Assembly: GCA_035559435.1 (NCBI GenBank)
Contig: DATMBC010000103.1
Span: forward strand, 75,693 to 139,692
Reading direction: 5' to 3'
DNA length: 64,000 bases
From: a bacterium
GTDB lineage: Bacteria > Zixibacteria > MSB-5A5 > WJJR01
Shown piece after piece: positions 50,532 to 59,584 of the stretch (its first letter is position 1; every line of letters starts with the position of its first letter). The notes beneath the pieces are model-generated. The model was given only the letters and a program-made list of their open reading frames with translations. It did not search any database and was not told where the DNA came from. Position numbers and translations under genes: made by a program.

Positions 50532-53159
50532 ATGCAGCAGCAAGTAACAGGATGTGGATGGCGACGTCGGTTTGGCCGATCGGCCGTGTGGGCCGGGATG
50601 GCCCTTCTCCTGCTGACGGGAGAGGCGGGGGCGGCGCTGGATCCGAAGGCAGTCGAGCACACCAAACAGCGGGCCGAGGACCTGGTGGCCCCGGCCGCGC
50701 CGGTGATTCACCGCCGCGTGCACTACACCGGCGACATCTGGATGACCATCTCCAACGACGGTTCGCTGGGCACCAACTCCGGTGAAGCGCTCCCGGATCC
50801 GCAGGACCGCGCCGACTTGGGCATCACGTATGGTCCGTCGTTTGAGTTCCCCGCCGGGACGCGTGTGGACTATCTGTTCAACGGCAGTCTCTGGATCGGC
50901 GGCATCGTTGGCACGGACACGCTCTTGAGCGCGCAAAAAAGCTCGGGTAGCGGCGACGCTAATGAGTGGAACGGCTTCACGCAGATCATGCCGGGCGTGG
51001 TCTCCCACTACCCCGGGGAATGCGACACCATCACCCGCAGACTGACACAGGCCTACACGGCGGTCTACCAGGACACGCTGGTTCTGCCGACGACCAACGA
51101 TCCGTCGGGGCGCCTGCATCTGCCGCTGGGGTTGGAGGTCGTGCAGACCACGCACCAATCGGCCGACAACTTCACCCGCCGCTTCGTCATCTACGACTAC
51201 AAAATCACCAACATTTCCGCACGTCCGATCGAGAAGATGTGGTTCGCCATCTTCCTCGACAACGACATCTTCTGGGAAAATATCAGTGGTTGCCCGGAGC
51301 CGGGGCCATCGGATGACCTGTCGGGGTGCCTGAAGACCTGGCCCAACCCGGTCAATCCAATCTATTCCGATTCGCTGCTGGTTGCCTACGCGATGGATAA
51401 CGACGGCGACGCATGCGGTTCGGGCCGCTTCCCGCGGGTCTCGGCGCGCGGCGCGATGGGTGTCCGCGTGCTGCGCGGGCCGACACCGGAGTCGCACACC
51501 AATTTCAACTGGTTTACGACCAACTTCAGCAACATCGACTGGGGTCCGCGCAAGATCACCGACAACTACAACTTCGGCACCGGCGGCACCGGGTTGCCGG
51601 GCGGCGACGCGGCCACCTACCACGTCATCTCCAACGGCGAGATCGACTACGATCAATGTTTCTCGGCGATCGACTTCCGTCCCGAATGGCAGGCGCCGCT
51701 GCGCGGCAATGCCGCCGACAACGTCGCCAACGGTCTGGACTCGCGCATCTGCATTTCATCCGGCCCTCTGCCGGTGCTGGGTGTGGGGCAGTCGACGAAC
51801 TTTACGGTGGCTTTTATCGCCGGCGGGAACGTCCACCGCGATCCGACCAACACGCTGGATGTGCGCAATCCGCAGGCCTTCGTCGACAAACTGGACTTCA
51901 GCGACCTGGCCACCAACGCCTGGTGGGCTGGGTTTGTGTGGGACAACTACGGCACCGACACCGACGGCGACGGTTACGCCGGCGAGTTTTATCGGCCGGT
52001 GATCGGCGGCGACACGGTGTACTACACCGGTGACGGTTGCCCGGATCTGTCGGGTCCCGCGCCGCCGCCCGGGCCGGACACGGCGAACTCCGATCTGCGC
52101 ATTGAGTCTCGTCCCGGTGAGTTGATCCTGCGCTGGTCCGGACGGACGGTCGAAACCAACATCGACCCGTTGCTGCGCGTTCCCGACTTCGAGGGGTACC
52201 GCGTCTATATTGTCGAACGCAACTCCCCGAAGGACCAGCCCAGCTCCGAGGACTATTCGCTGATCGCCTCATGGGACAAGATTGACTTCCGGCGTTACAC
52301 TTACAACGAACGCAATGGATCGTGGGTGATGGATTCCGATCCGTTGACCAACGACGGATGGCGCGAGTTCTTCAATGACCCCGAGTTCAACGCGACCGAT
52401 CATCCCGGTCCGTCGCTGGCCACCGCGTACGAGTACCTTGACGAGGAAGGCAAGCCGCAGCGCGCCTACTTCGCTCCGCACGAGGTCAATCAGGCAAACG
52501 AGTATCTGGTCGCGGGTGAAGTGGAGCGGAACCTGATTCAGCAGGTGGCGGTGCACGATACCGTGATTGACGAAAAGGCCTACCAATACGGCGAATACGA
52601 ATTGCATTTGAAGGGTCTGCTGCAGTCGCGGCACTATTTCCTCAGTTTGACCGCATTCGACTTCGGCGATCCGTTCAACAACCTCGAGCCGCTGGAGACG
52701 TCGGTTGGCGCGATCGGCAGCCGGCGCGTCGGCTTGCCCACGTACTCCGCGGATGTCGTCGCCGACTACACCGAGCGCGGCGGCGTTTACGCCGACTCGG
52801 TGCGCGTGTCGGTCTATCCGAATCCGTACAAGATCAACTTCCGCGACGCCAACGGCAAACTGACGTCCTACTTCGAGCAGGGGTATGAGGGCACGGTGGG
52901 GCAGACGACGTTGAATGAGGAGGATCGCCGCATCCACTTCATCAACGTGCCGGACACGTGCACGATCAACATCTACACGCTCGACGGCGACCTGGTCCGG
53001 ACGCTGACACACCCGGACGACCACCTGTCGGGATACTCGTCGAAGATTTCCTGGGACCTGATCTCGCGCAACACGCAGGCGGTGACGTCAGGGATCTATT
53101 TGTACCGCGTGGATTCGCGGTTCGGATCGCAGGTGGGCAAGATCGTCATCATTAAGTAA
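50532..53159 (+). CDS. Large secreted protein with C-terminal sorting-type domain
   Basis: 875 residues, function unknown. It has a signal peptide (RRRFGRSAVWAGMALLLLTGEAGA), a long all-beta ectodomain, a DTDGDG Ca-type loop at about 475 and a fibronectin-like segment (SDLRIESRPGELILRWSGR). The last 100 residues are a T9SS/FlgD-like sorting domain (VSVYPNPYKINF, INIYTLDGDLVRTL, ISWDLISRNTQAVTSGIYLYRV, GKIVIIK). AGGAG lies 6 nt before the ATG at 50532. It sits between the receptor and a PorV gene, so it is probably exported cargo acting with the receptor at the surface. Confidence 0.8.
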   Translation: MQQQVTGCGWRRRFGRSAVWAGMALLLLTGEAGAALDPKAVEHTKQRAEDLVAPAAPVIHRRVHYTGDIWMTISNDGSLGTNSGEALPDPQDRADLGITYGPSFEFPAGTRVDYLFNGSLWIGGIVGTDTLLSAQKSSGSGDANEWNGFTQIMPGVVSHYPGECDTITRRLTQAYTAVYQDTLVLPTTNDPSGRLHLPLGLEVVQTTHQSADNFTRRFVIYDYKITNISARPIEKMWFAIFLDNDIFWENISGCPEPGPSDDLSGCLKTWPNPVNPIYSDSLLVAYAMDNDGDACGSGRFPRVSARGAMGVRVLRGPTPESHTNFNWFTTNFSNIDWGPRKITDNYNFGTGGTGLPGGDAATYHVISNGEIDYDQCFSAIDFRPEWQAPLRGNAADNVANGLDSRICISSGPLPVLGVGQSTNFTVAFIAGGNVHRDPTNTLDVRNPQAFVDKLDFSDLATNAWWAGFVWDNYGTDTDGDGYAGEFYRPVIGGDTVYYTGDGCPDLSGPAPPPGPDTANSDLRIESRPGELILRWSGRTVETNIDPLLRVPDFEGYRVYIVERNSPKDQPSSEDYSLIASWDKIDFRRYTYNERNGSWVMDSDPLTNDGWREFFNDPEFNATDHPGPSLATAYEYLDEEGKPQRAYFAPHEVNQANEYLVAGEVERNLIQQVAVHDTVIDEKAYQYGEYELHLKGLLQSRHYFLSLTAFDFGDPFNNLEPLETSVGAIGSRRVGLPTYSADVVADYTERGGVYADSVRVSVYPNPYKINFRDANGKLTSYFEQGYEGTVGQTTLNEEDRRIHFINVPDTCTINIYTLDGDLVRTLTHPDDHLSGYSSKISWDLISRNTQAVTSGIYLYRVDSRFGSQVGKIVIIK

Positions 53160-53188
53160 CGCGCAGGTCAACCGAGGCGAGGAACGCC

Positions 53189-54136
53189 ATGATGCATATG
53201 AGACAGATGATCAAATGGGCCGCGGTCGCGGCGGGGTTGGCCTGGCTGTCGGCCCCCGGCGCGCGGGCCCAGGACAAGGTCGGCACGACCGGCGCGCAGT
53301 TTCTCGAAGTGGGTGTGTCGCCCCGCGCGGACGCGATCGGCGGCGCCTTCACCGCGATCGCCGATGATGCCTCCGCGATCTATTACAACCCGGCGGGACT
53401 GGTCCAACTGGAAAACCGCCAGGTGATGGTTTCGCTCATCGACTACCCGGCCGATATCAGTTACTCGTTTGTCGGCATCGCCGTCCCGGTCAGTTTCGGC
53501 GGCGTCATCGGCTTCGGCTACTATGGTCTCGACGCCGGCGACATGGACGTCACCACGCCCGAGCATCCCAACGGTGTGGACGGCTGGACCTTCGGCGCCA
53601 AGGACTACGCGCTGAGTCTTTCCTACGGCCGGTTCTTGACCGACCGTTTCTCGCTGGGCGTGACGGTGAAGCTGATCGATGAACTCTACGAGGAAGAGCG
53701 CTCCACCGGCTGGGCGGCGGATGTCGGCACCCAGTACAACACCGGCTGGCGCAATTTCAAGATCACGATGTTGATGTCGAACTTCGGACCCGACATGAAA
53801 TTCATCGCGCAGGAGTATCCGCTGCCGATCAACTTCAAGTTCGGCGGCGCGGTCGACGTGCTCGACAACCCCGGCCACCACGCGATCTTCGCCATCGAGG
53901 GATCGCACCCCGCCGACAACCGCGAAAAATACAACGTCGGGCTGGAATACACCTTCCGCAACTTCGCCTCCTTCCGCGCCGGCCAGCGCTTCGAGCATGA
54001 CCTGGGCGGCCTCAGCGTCGGCGGCGGGGTGAATTTCAACCTGAGTGAGAAGTACAAGGCCCGTCTCGACTACGGCTACCAGGACTTCGAGGCGCTCAGC
54101 GAGATTCACCGCTTTTCGCTCACGGTTGACTTTTAG
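53189..54136 (+). CDS. PorV/PorQ-family outer-membrane protein
   Basis: 315 residues. After a signal peptide ending GARAQ comes the diagnostic PorV/PorQ opening GAQFLEVGVSPRADAIGGAFTAIADDASAIYYNPAGL. It is followed by barrel strands with a C-terminal HRFSLTVDF ending in Phe. In T9SS bacteria PorV binds cargo carrying C-terminal sorting domains. The neighbours on both sides (a protein with such a domain upstream, a lipoprotein downstream) fit that picture, but no PorKLMN or SprA gene is in the window. Confidence 0.85.
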   Translation: MMHMRQMIKWAAVAAGLAWLSAPGARAQDKVGTTGAQFLEVGVSPRADAIGGAFTAIADDASAIYYNPAGLVQLENRQVMVSLIDYPADISYSFVGIAVPVSFGGVIGFGYYGLDAGDMDVTTPEHPNGVDGWTFGAKDYALSLSYGRFLTDRFSLGVTVKLIDELYEEERSTGWAADVGTQYNTGWRNFKITMLMSNFGPDMKFIAQEYPLPINFKFGGAVDVLDNPGHHAIFAIEGSHPADNREKYNVGLEYTFRNFASFRAGQRFEHDLGGLSVGGGVNFNLSEKYKARLDYGYQDFEALSEIHRFSLTVDF

Positions 54137-54192
54137 GCAGGCACTCCGACCACGAGGACACACTCGCGATGACTGTGAAGGGACTTGGAGAT

Positions 54193-56265
54193 ATGATGCG
54201 TCAAGCGCTGCGTTCCCCGTCCGCATGGGCGGTTTCTCTGGCGGCCGCGCTCCTGCTCTTGTTCGGATGCGGCACGCTCGATAACCAGGGCGGCCCGGGC
54301 GAGAACCGGGTGCCCGAAATCTTCATCGTTAATATTCCGCCCGACGGTTCCGAGTTCGCCGTCAGTCCGACCGTTTATTGGTACGGCACCGACAGCGACG
54401 GGCAAATCGTGCGCTATGATTACGCGGTCGTGACCGTCGCCGAAGTCGACAGCGTGACCGCCGACCTTCCGGGGACCCAATCGCCGGTGGAGAAGTATAT
54501 CGCCTTTGTGCTCAACGATCAGTTCCCCCGCTGGGTTTCGATCTTTGTCGACAGCGTCGAAGCGGGCGAGTTGCCGACCAGGGACAACATCCGTCTGTAC
54601 GCCTCTCCGCGGGCCGCCGACTGCGACACGATCTACTCCGTCGTCCGCGACCCGAATGGCAATCCGATCGACACCTTGGCCATTCCGGTCGATTGTGTCT
54701 CGGACACGATCGCCCAGTACTTCTTCGTGCGGGCGGTCGACGATCTCGGAGCGTCCTCGAAGATCAAGTACCGCACCTACAAGCGTCGCAACCACTGGCC
54801 GGAGACGCAAGTCTCTCCGTCGTTCAACGCCTATGGCGAGTATGTGTCGCTCAAGCGCCTGACGCAGACCTACTCCGGCATCCCGTTGTATTGGGGCGGA
54901 TCCGACCGTCTCGACTTCATCCCGCCGTCTGTGCCGTTCCTGGAGTATCACTGGCGGCTCTATGGTCCCTATCCGTACGGGGGCGAGGAGACACGACCAA
55001 CGCTGGCCGACACGCTCGGCCGACAACCTATTCTTGAGTCGCAGAACCCCGATCCGCTCATGGGTGTCTGGGTGCGCGACACCACCACGGTCGTCTATGA
55101 TTTGTGGCGCCAGGTGGACAGCCGGCCCGATCCGCTCAACGACTCGACGATTACGCGCGTGGGCTGGTTCCTGCTGGTCGTCACCGCGCGCGACGATGCC
55201 TACATTGCCGATGAGACGCCGTCATCGGTCGCATTCAAGGCCATTGACCCGAAGTTCGAGCGCAAGATCGTGCTGATCGACGACACCTGGTACAGCATCG
55301 ACACCTACACCAACCCGTCCAAGCGGCCGGATGCGCCGGAACCGTTCACCAACCAGGCGTTCCACTGGAATCTGGTGAAGATGGTCTACCCCGAGGCCGA
55401 CACGATGCAGGACTTCTGGTGGCGCAGCAAGGAGCCGGCGCCGAACAAGAACTGCTCGCCAACGTCCGGCCGTGTCCGTTGCGGCAACTACGTGTCGCTG
55501 GAGATGCTGGTCCGGCACAAACTCTGCATCCTCTACGACGACGACGTGTTCGAGCAGGTCAGCCCGCCCGGCGCCGCTCCGGCCGTCCGCGCCCAGTTGA
55601 TGCGCTATCTCGAAGCCGGCGGCATGCTCTGGATCATGGGTCGGCACAGCCTGCTGCCCGAGACCGAGACCACACAGACCTCGAAGGAACGGCTCTTCGA
55701 CCTGTGCACCTTCGGCACGCGCGTCTTTGATCGCCTGGGTTGCACCTACATGGATATCGAAGGCATGTACTATCCCGGTTGGCGCGCCAACGCGATTCCG
55801 ATCACGCGTGTCGGTGAAGCGCCGCGCGCGCCGAAGTCCAATGATGAGTTTGTCTCCGCCGAACTTGTGGCGGCCGGTAGCGGATTACCGCCGCGCCTCG
55901 AGGTCGATCCGGTGCGCATCGACAGCATGTTCCTGCCGAAGCGTTTGAAAGATGTCCTCCGCGCGAACGGGACCCCGAAAGTCTACGGCATCCCCGATGT
56001 CAACTTCCTGGTGCTCGGTTCGAAGGCGGTGCCGCTCTACATCTACGGCAGCTGGCGTCCGGGTGGACCCATCCCGCCGACCAACGGCCCGTCGTTCTCC
56101 GACACCAAGCCGGTCGTCGTGCGCCGCGTCGGGCCCGACCGTGTCACGCCGCTCTACAAGACCGCCTACCAGACCTTCCCGCTGTATTTCATCAAGCAGG
56201 AGCAGGCGGAGGAATACTATCGCAAAATGGTCGAGTGGTTCTTCCTGCCCTTCAGTCAGTCGTAA
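54193..56265 (+). CDS. Large lipoprotein of unknown function in the receptor/PorV cluster
   Basis: 690 residues from the ATG at 54193 (alternative ATG at 54169). The signal sequence ends LLLLFGC, a lipobox. The N-terminal part has Ig-like strands (VPEIFIVNIPPDGSEFAVSPTVYWYGTDSDGQIVRYDYAVV). From about 360 a Rossmann-like or amidotransferase-like region is suggested by KIVLIDDTWYSI, HKLCILYDDDVFEQV and RYLEAGGMLWIMGRHSLLP, without a visible catalytic Cys. I cannot name the family. As the last gene of the cluster it may be the surface lipoprotein partner of the TonB receptor, as SusD is for SusC, but sequence similarity to SusD is not seen. Confidence 0.68.
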   Translation: MMRQALRSPSAWAVSLAAALLLLFGCGTLDNQGGPGENRVPEIFIVNIPPDGSEFAVSPTVYWYGTDSDGQIVRYDYAVVTVAEVDSVTADLPGTQSPVEKYIAFVLNDQFPRWVSIFVDSVEAGELPTRDNIRLYASPRAADCDTIYSVVRDPNGNPIDTLAIPVDCVSDTIAQYFFVRAVDDLGASSKIKYRTYKRRNHWPETQVSPSFNAYGEYVSLKRLTQTYSGIPLYWGGSDRLDFIPPSVPFLEYHWRLYGPYPYGGEETRPTLADTLGRQPILESQNPDPLMGVWVRDTTTVVYDLWRQVDSRPDPLNDSTITRVGWFLLVVTARDDAYIADETPSSVAFKAIDPKFERKIVLIDDTWYSIDTYTNPSKRPDAPEPFTNQAFHWNLVKMVYPEADTMQDFWWRSKEPAPNKNCSPTSGRVRCGNYVSLEMLVRHKLCILYDDDVFEQVSPPGAAPAVRAQLMRYLEAGGMLWIMGRHSLLPETETTQTSKERLFDLCTFGTRVFDRLGCTYMDIEGMYYPGWRANAIPITRVGEAPRAPKSNDEFVSAELVAAGSGLPPRLEVDPVRIDSMFLPKRLKDVLRANGTPKVYGIPDVNFLVLGSKAVPLYIYGSWRPGGPIPPTNGPSFSDTKPVVVRRVGPDRVTPLYKTAYQTFPLYFIKQEQAEEYYRKMVEWFFLPFSQS

Positions 56266-56291
56266 GGGCGCTCCATCGACGACAATTCCGG

Positions 56292-56328
56292 CCCCGGTTC
56301 CGTCCACTGACGGAGCCGGGGTCTTCTG
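56292..56328 (+). terminator. Terminator of the receptor/PorV/lipoprotein cluster
   Basis: A 13-bp stem with one G-T wobble (56292-56304 with 56309-56321, CCCCGGTTCCGTC type) and 4-nt loop is followed by TCTTCTGCTT. It lies 27 bp after the lipoprotein stop. The remainder of 56329-56530 holds a 16-bp palindrome near 56329-56345 and no supported gene. Confidence 0.7.
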
Positions 56329-56536
56329 CTTCCGGATCCGGAAGTGTGACCGTGAATGCTCAGTGTGAAGCGCTCTGCGCGCCGGCGCATAGTCGTTCAC
56401 ACCGCCGTTGGCGTGTTGCACGGTCAAGACTGAAGACCGGGCGAGGCGAGCCCTACTAAGCGCAAAGACCGCAACGCGTTAACGAAGTGAAGAAAGTCGG
56501 CTCCAAATCCGCAATTCGGCCCTAAATTGCTCATGG

Positions 56537-56552
56537 TGGCATCGCGGTTGCG
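56537..56552 (+). promoter_or_regulatory. Sigma-54-like (-24/-12) promoter abutting the subtilase start
   Basis: TGGCATCGCGGTTGCG has GG (56538-56539) and GC (56550-56551) exactly 10 nt apart, with TTGC at -12. The expected start, near 56563, leaves only about 5 nt before the ATG at 56568. No Shine-Dalgarno is visible, so translation would be nearly leaderless. Confidence 0.55.
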
Positions 56553-56567
56553 GTAACCCCCGTTGTG

Positions 56568-59453
56568 ATGAAGTATCTAGCCCTTTTCGCAATCCTGCTG
56601 TTTTTGCTCCCGGCCGTCGCGGGGCAGGGCGCCGTGTTGTCGGCTCGTCAGCAGTTGGTGATCGCGCCCGAACTGCTCGATCGACTGGCGGCCGATGCCG
56701 GCGATGCGACCTACGACGTCCTCGTCCGATTCGAATCTTCCGATCGCCCTTCGACCCGCGTGAACTCTCTGGCGGCTTCCGCGGGCAGTCTCCGCGATCG
56801 TTACCAGCGCGTCAGCGCCCACCTGCACACGGCGGCGGCGACCATCCCGACGATCACCGGCAATGCCACGGTCGTGCGCCGCTTCTGGATCGCCAACCTC
56901 GCCCTGATTCGTCTCGATCGCGACGCGCTGCTGGCGTTGGCGGAGCGCGACGATGTCACCATGATTGCGCCGGATGCGACCATTGAGCTGTTGCAGCCGG
57001 TGTCGATCGTCGATGCTGTGGCGACAAGCGCCGGCGCCGCGCCGAATCTGCCGGCGATCGGGGCGCGCACGCTATGGGCGCGTGGCCTGACCGGCAAGGG
57101 CCGTCTGGTCGCTTCAATCGACACCGGCGTCGAAGGCATTCATCCCGCCCTCTCGGATCGCTGGCGCGGCGTGCACGGCGACACCGCCGCGTCCTGGTTT
57201 GATCCGCTCAATGGCCCGGCGCCGATGGACAACAACGGCCATGGCACCCACGTCATGGGCATCATGGTCGGGCGCGCAGGCGCCGACACCATCGGCCTGG
57301 CGCCCGACGCCGAATGGATCTCCGCCGCGGTGGTTGACCGCGGACGCTCGCTGTCGGTGACCTTTTCCGACATTCTCGCCGCGCTGGAGTGGGTCGTGGA
57401 TCCCGACGGCAATCCCGCGACGATGCACGATGTCCCGGATGTGGTCTGCAATTCCTGGGGCGTGTCGCAGCAGATCATCAACCCGTGCAACACCATGTTC
57501 TTTGAGGCGATCGACAACGCCGAGGCGATGGGAGTGGTATGCATCTTCGCCGCCGGCAACGAAGGCCCCAACGCCATGACGATCCGCAACCCCGCCGATC
57601 GGGCGACCTCGCCAACGGCGTCGTTTTCGGTCGGAGCCGTGGACGCCAATCTCGCCACGCTCGACGTCGCCGGCTTTTCCAGCCGCGGTCCCTCGGCCTG
57701 CGACGGCAGCGCCAAGAAGCCCGAAATTGTCGCCCCCGGTGTCGCGATTCGTTCGGCTTACAAGGGACAGACTTACAAATTGATCAACGGCACTTCGATG
57801 GCCGCGCCGCATGTGGCCGCGGCGGTCGCGCTCCTGCGCCAATTCAATCCCGAACTGACGCCCGAGGAAATCAAGACCGCGCTGCTGACCACCGCGCGCG
57901 ACATCGGCCCCGCGGGGGAAGACAACGCCTCCGGCTACGGCCTGCTCGATCTGGAAGCCGCGCTCGCCTCCCTGCCTTCGCCGTACTATCCCGTGGTCAC
58001 CACCGGTCCGGTGGCGCTCGATCCGGCCGGCGACGGCGTCCCGGCGCTCGGCGAGACGGTTGACTTGATCATCCCCGTGCATGCCGATGCCGCCGACGCG
58101 CGCAACGTGACCTTGAACCTGACGTCGCTGTGCAGCTCCGCGCAGGTGCTTGCCGGCAGCGCCTATCTCGGCACCGTGCCGGCCGGCGGCAGCGTCGACA
58201 ATTCCTCCGCGCCGTTTGTCATCGCCGTCTCGCCGCAATCGGTGGCCGGCGACACCGCCTGGTTCGAGGTCTCGACGTCGGGTGAGCCGCTGCTTGGCTG
58301 GTGGCGCGACACCATCGGCGTGATGGTCGGCTTGCCCGAGGGCGCAGTAGTCACCTCGGCCTCCGCGGGAGTCTCGGCATTGACCGTTTCGAATCTCGGC
58401 CATCTCGGCCTCGGCGCCGGCTCGGTGCTCAACGCCGGGGGAGAGGGATGGCGCACCGGGATGATCGCCGCCGACCTCCTCTATGAGGCGTCGCTGTTCG
58501 CTTCGTCGGGGGATGGCGGCTGGGCCGACGCGTCCCGTCAGCCCGATGGCACCCTGCGCTTCGACTTCGCGCCCCTGTCTGCCTCGGCGTTCGATGACTC
58601 GCACGCCGCATCGCCGGTGGGGATCACGGTTCGCCAGTTGGCGCCGGTGTTCCACGCCGCCGGCGACCAGGACGCGGTCACGCTCGCCTGGGTGATCCAC
58701 AATCGCGGCGACGTCGCCATTCCCGGCTTCCAGCTTGGCTGGGTGTTTGATCTCGATCTGCCCTCGGTCGGCATCATCGATGAGCGGGTCGGCTTCGACG
58801 CGGCCAGCGGCGGCTTTTTCCATCAGGCGCCGGCCGGTGAATTCGTCGCCGGTGTGGCGCCGCTGTCCGGCGCGTTCGGTGGTCTGCGCTTCTTCGAAAA
58901 CAACGATGTCAAAACCGGCCTGACCGATTTGCAGAAGCGCGCGGCGCTCTCGGGCACGGCCAGCGCCCCGTCGTCCAGCGGCGATTTCCTCGCAGTGGCC
59001 TCCACCGCGGCGGTCGATCTGTCGCCGGGAGACAGCATCGTGGTCGCCATCGCGCTGATCGGCGCCCCCACGGCCGGCTCGTTCTCCGCCGCGGCGCGCG
59101 ACGCCTATCTCCGCTGGGCGCAGATGAGCGACGCCGGCGACGACCAGGGCGGCACGGTGGTTCCCGCCGATTTCCGTCTCGATCAGAACTATCCCAATCC
59201 GTTCAACGCCGGCACCACGATCCCGGTGGCGATGGCCGGCGATGGCGCCCGCGCAGTGCGGCTGGAGATTATCGATCTGCTCGGACGCCGGGTGCGCACG
59301 CTGGTTGATGAGACGATGTCACCCGGCCAGTATCCGGTTTTCTGGAACGGCTGCGACGACAATGGCCGGGCGCTGGCCTCCGGCGTCTACTTCTCCCGTC
59401 TGGTGATCGAAGGCCGGGCATCGCAGGCGCGCGCCATGGTCCTGCTCAAATGA
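56568..59453 (+). CDS. Secreted subtilisin-like serine protease (S8) with C-terminal sorting-type domain
   Basis: 961 residues. The signal peptide (MKYLALFAILLFLLPAVAG) is followed by an I9-like propeptide (about 25-145) and the S8 catalytic domain. The full triad is visible: D185 (SIDTGVEG), H225 (NGHGTHVMG) and S410 (NGTSMAAPHV), with oxyanion Asn in NSWGV. Beta-rich domains follow (about 470-850). The last 80 residues are a sorting domain (DQNYPNPFNAGTTIPV, LEIIDLLGRRVRTL, ASGVYFSRLV, MVLLK). It is an active exported protease by all visible residues. A -24/-12 promoter-like element touches its start. Confidence 0.92.
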   Translation: MKYLALFAILLFLLPAVAGQGAVLSARQQLVIAPELLDRLAADAGDATYDVLVRFESSDRPSTRVNSLAASAGSLRDRYQRVSAHLHTAAATIPTITGNATVVRRFWIANLALIRLDRDALLALAERDDVTMIAPDATIELLQPVSIVDAVATSAGAAPNLPAIGARTLWARGLTGKGRLVASIDTGVEGIHPALSDRWRGVHGDTAASWFDPLNGPAPMDNNGHGTHVMGIMVGRAGADTIGLAPDAEWISAAVVDRGRSLSVTFSDILAALEWVVDPDGNPATMHDVPDVVCNSWGVSQQIINPCNTMFFEAIDNAEAMGVVCIFAAGNEGPNAMTIRNPADRATSPTASFSVGAVDANLATLDVAGFSSRGPSACDGSAKKPEIVAPGVAIRSAYKGQTYKLINGTSMAAPHVAAAVALLRQFNPELTPEEIKTALLTTARDIGPAGEDNASGYGLLDLEAALASLPSPYYPVVTTGPVALDPAGDGVPALGETVDLIIPVHADAADARNVTLNLTSLCSSAQVLAGSAYLGTVPAGGSVDNSSAPFVIAVSPQSVAGDTAWFEVSTSGEPLLGWWRDTIGVMVGLPEGAVVTSASAGVSALTVSNLGHLGLGAGSVLNAGGEGWRTGMIAADLLYEASLFASSGDGGWADASRQPDGTLRFDFAPLSASAFDDSHAASPVGITVRQLAPVFHAAGDQDAVTLAWVIHNRGDVAIPGFQLGWVFDLDLPSVGIIDERVGFDAASGGFFHQAPAGEFVAGVAPLSGAFGGLRFFENNDVKTGLTDLQKRAALSGTASAPSSSGDFLAVASTAAVDLSPGDSIVVAIALIGAPTAGSFSAAARDAYLRWAQMSDAGDDQGGTVVPADFRLDQNYPNPFNAGTTIPVAMAGDGARAVRLEIIDLLGRRVRTLVDETMSPGQYPVFWNGCDDNGRALASGVYFSRLVIEGRASQARAMVLLK

Positions 59454-59584
59454 GATTCGGGGTATGGGACGTTTCAGCGACGGGCGGACTGGCGGGTCCG
59501 CCCGTTGTCATTTGTGGCCGTTTCCGGTTTCATCGGATCGTTTCTTGGTTGTACCATGCGGAGGGGGCGTTTACGCGACGGCGG

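Noticed and set aside
57114-58823. 569-residue open frame antisense to the subtilase
   Set aside because: Shadow frame; the opposite strand has an intact catalytic triad.
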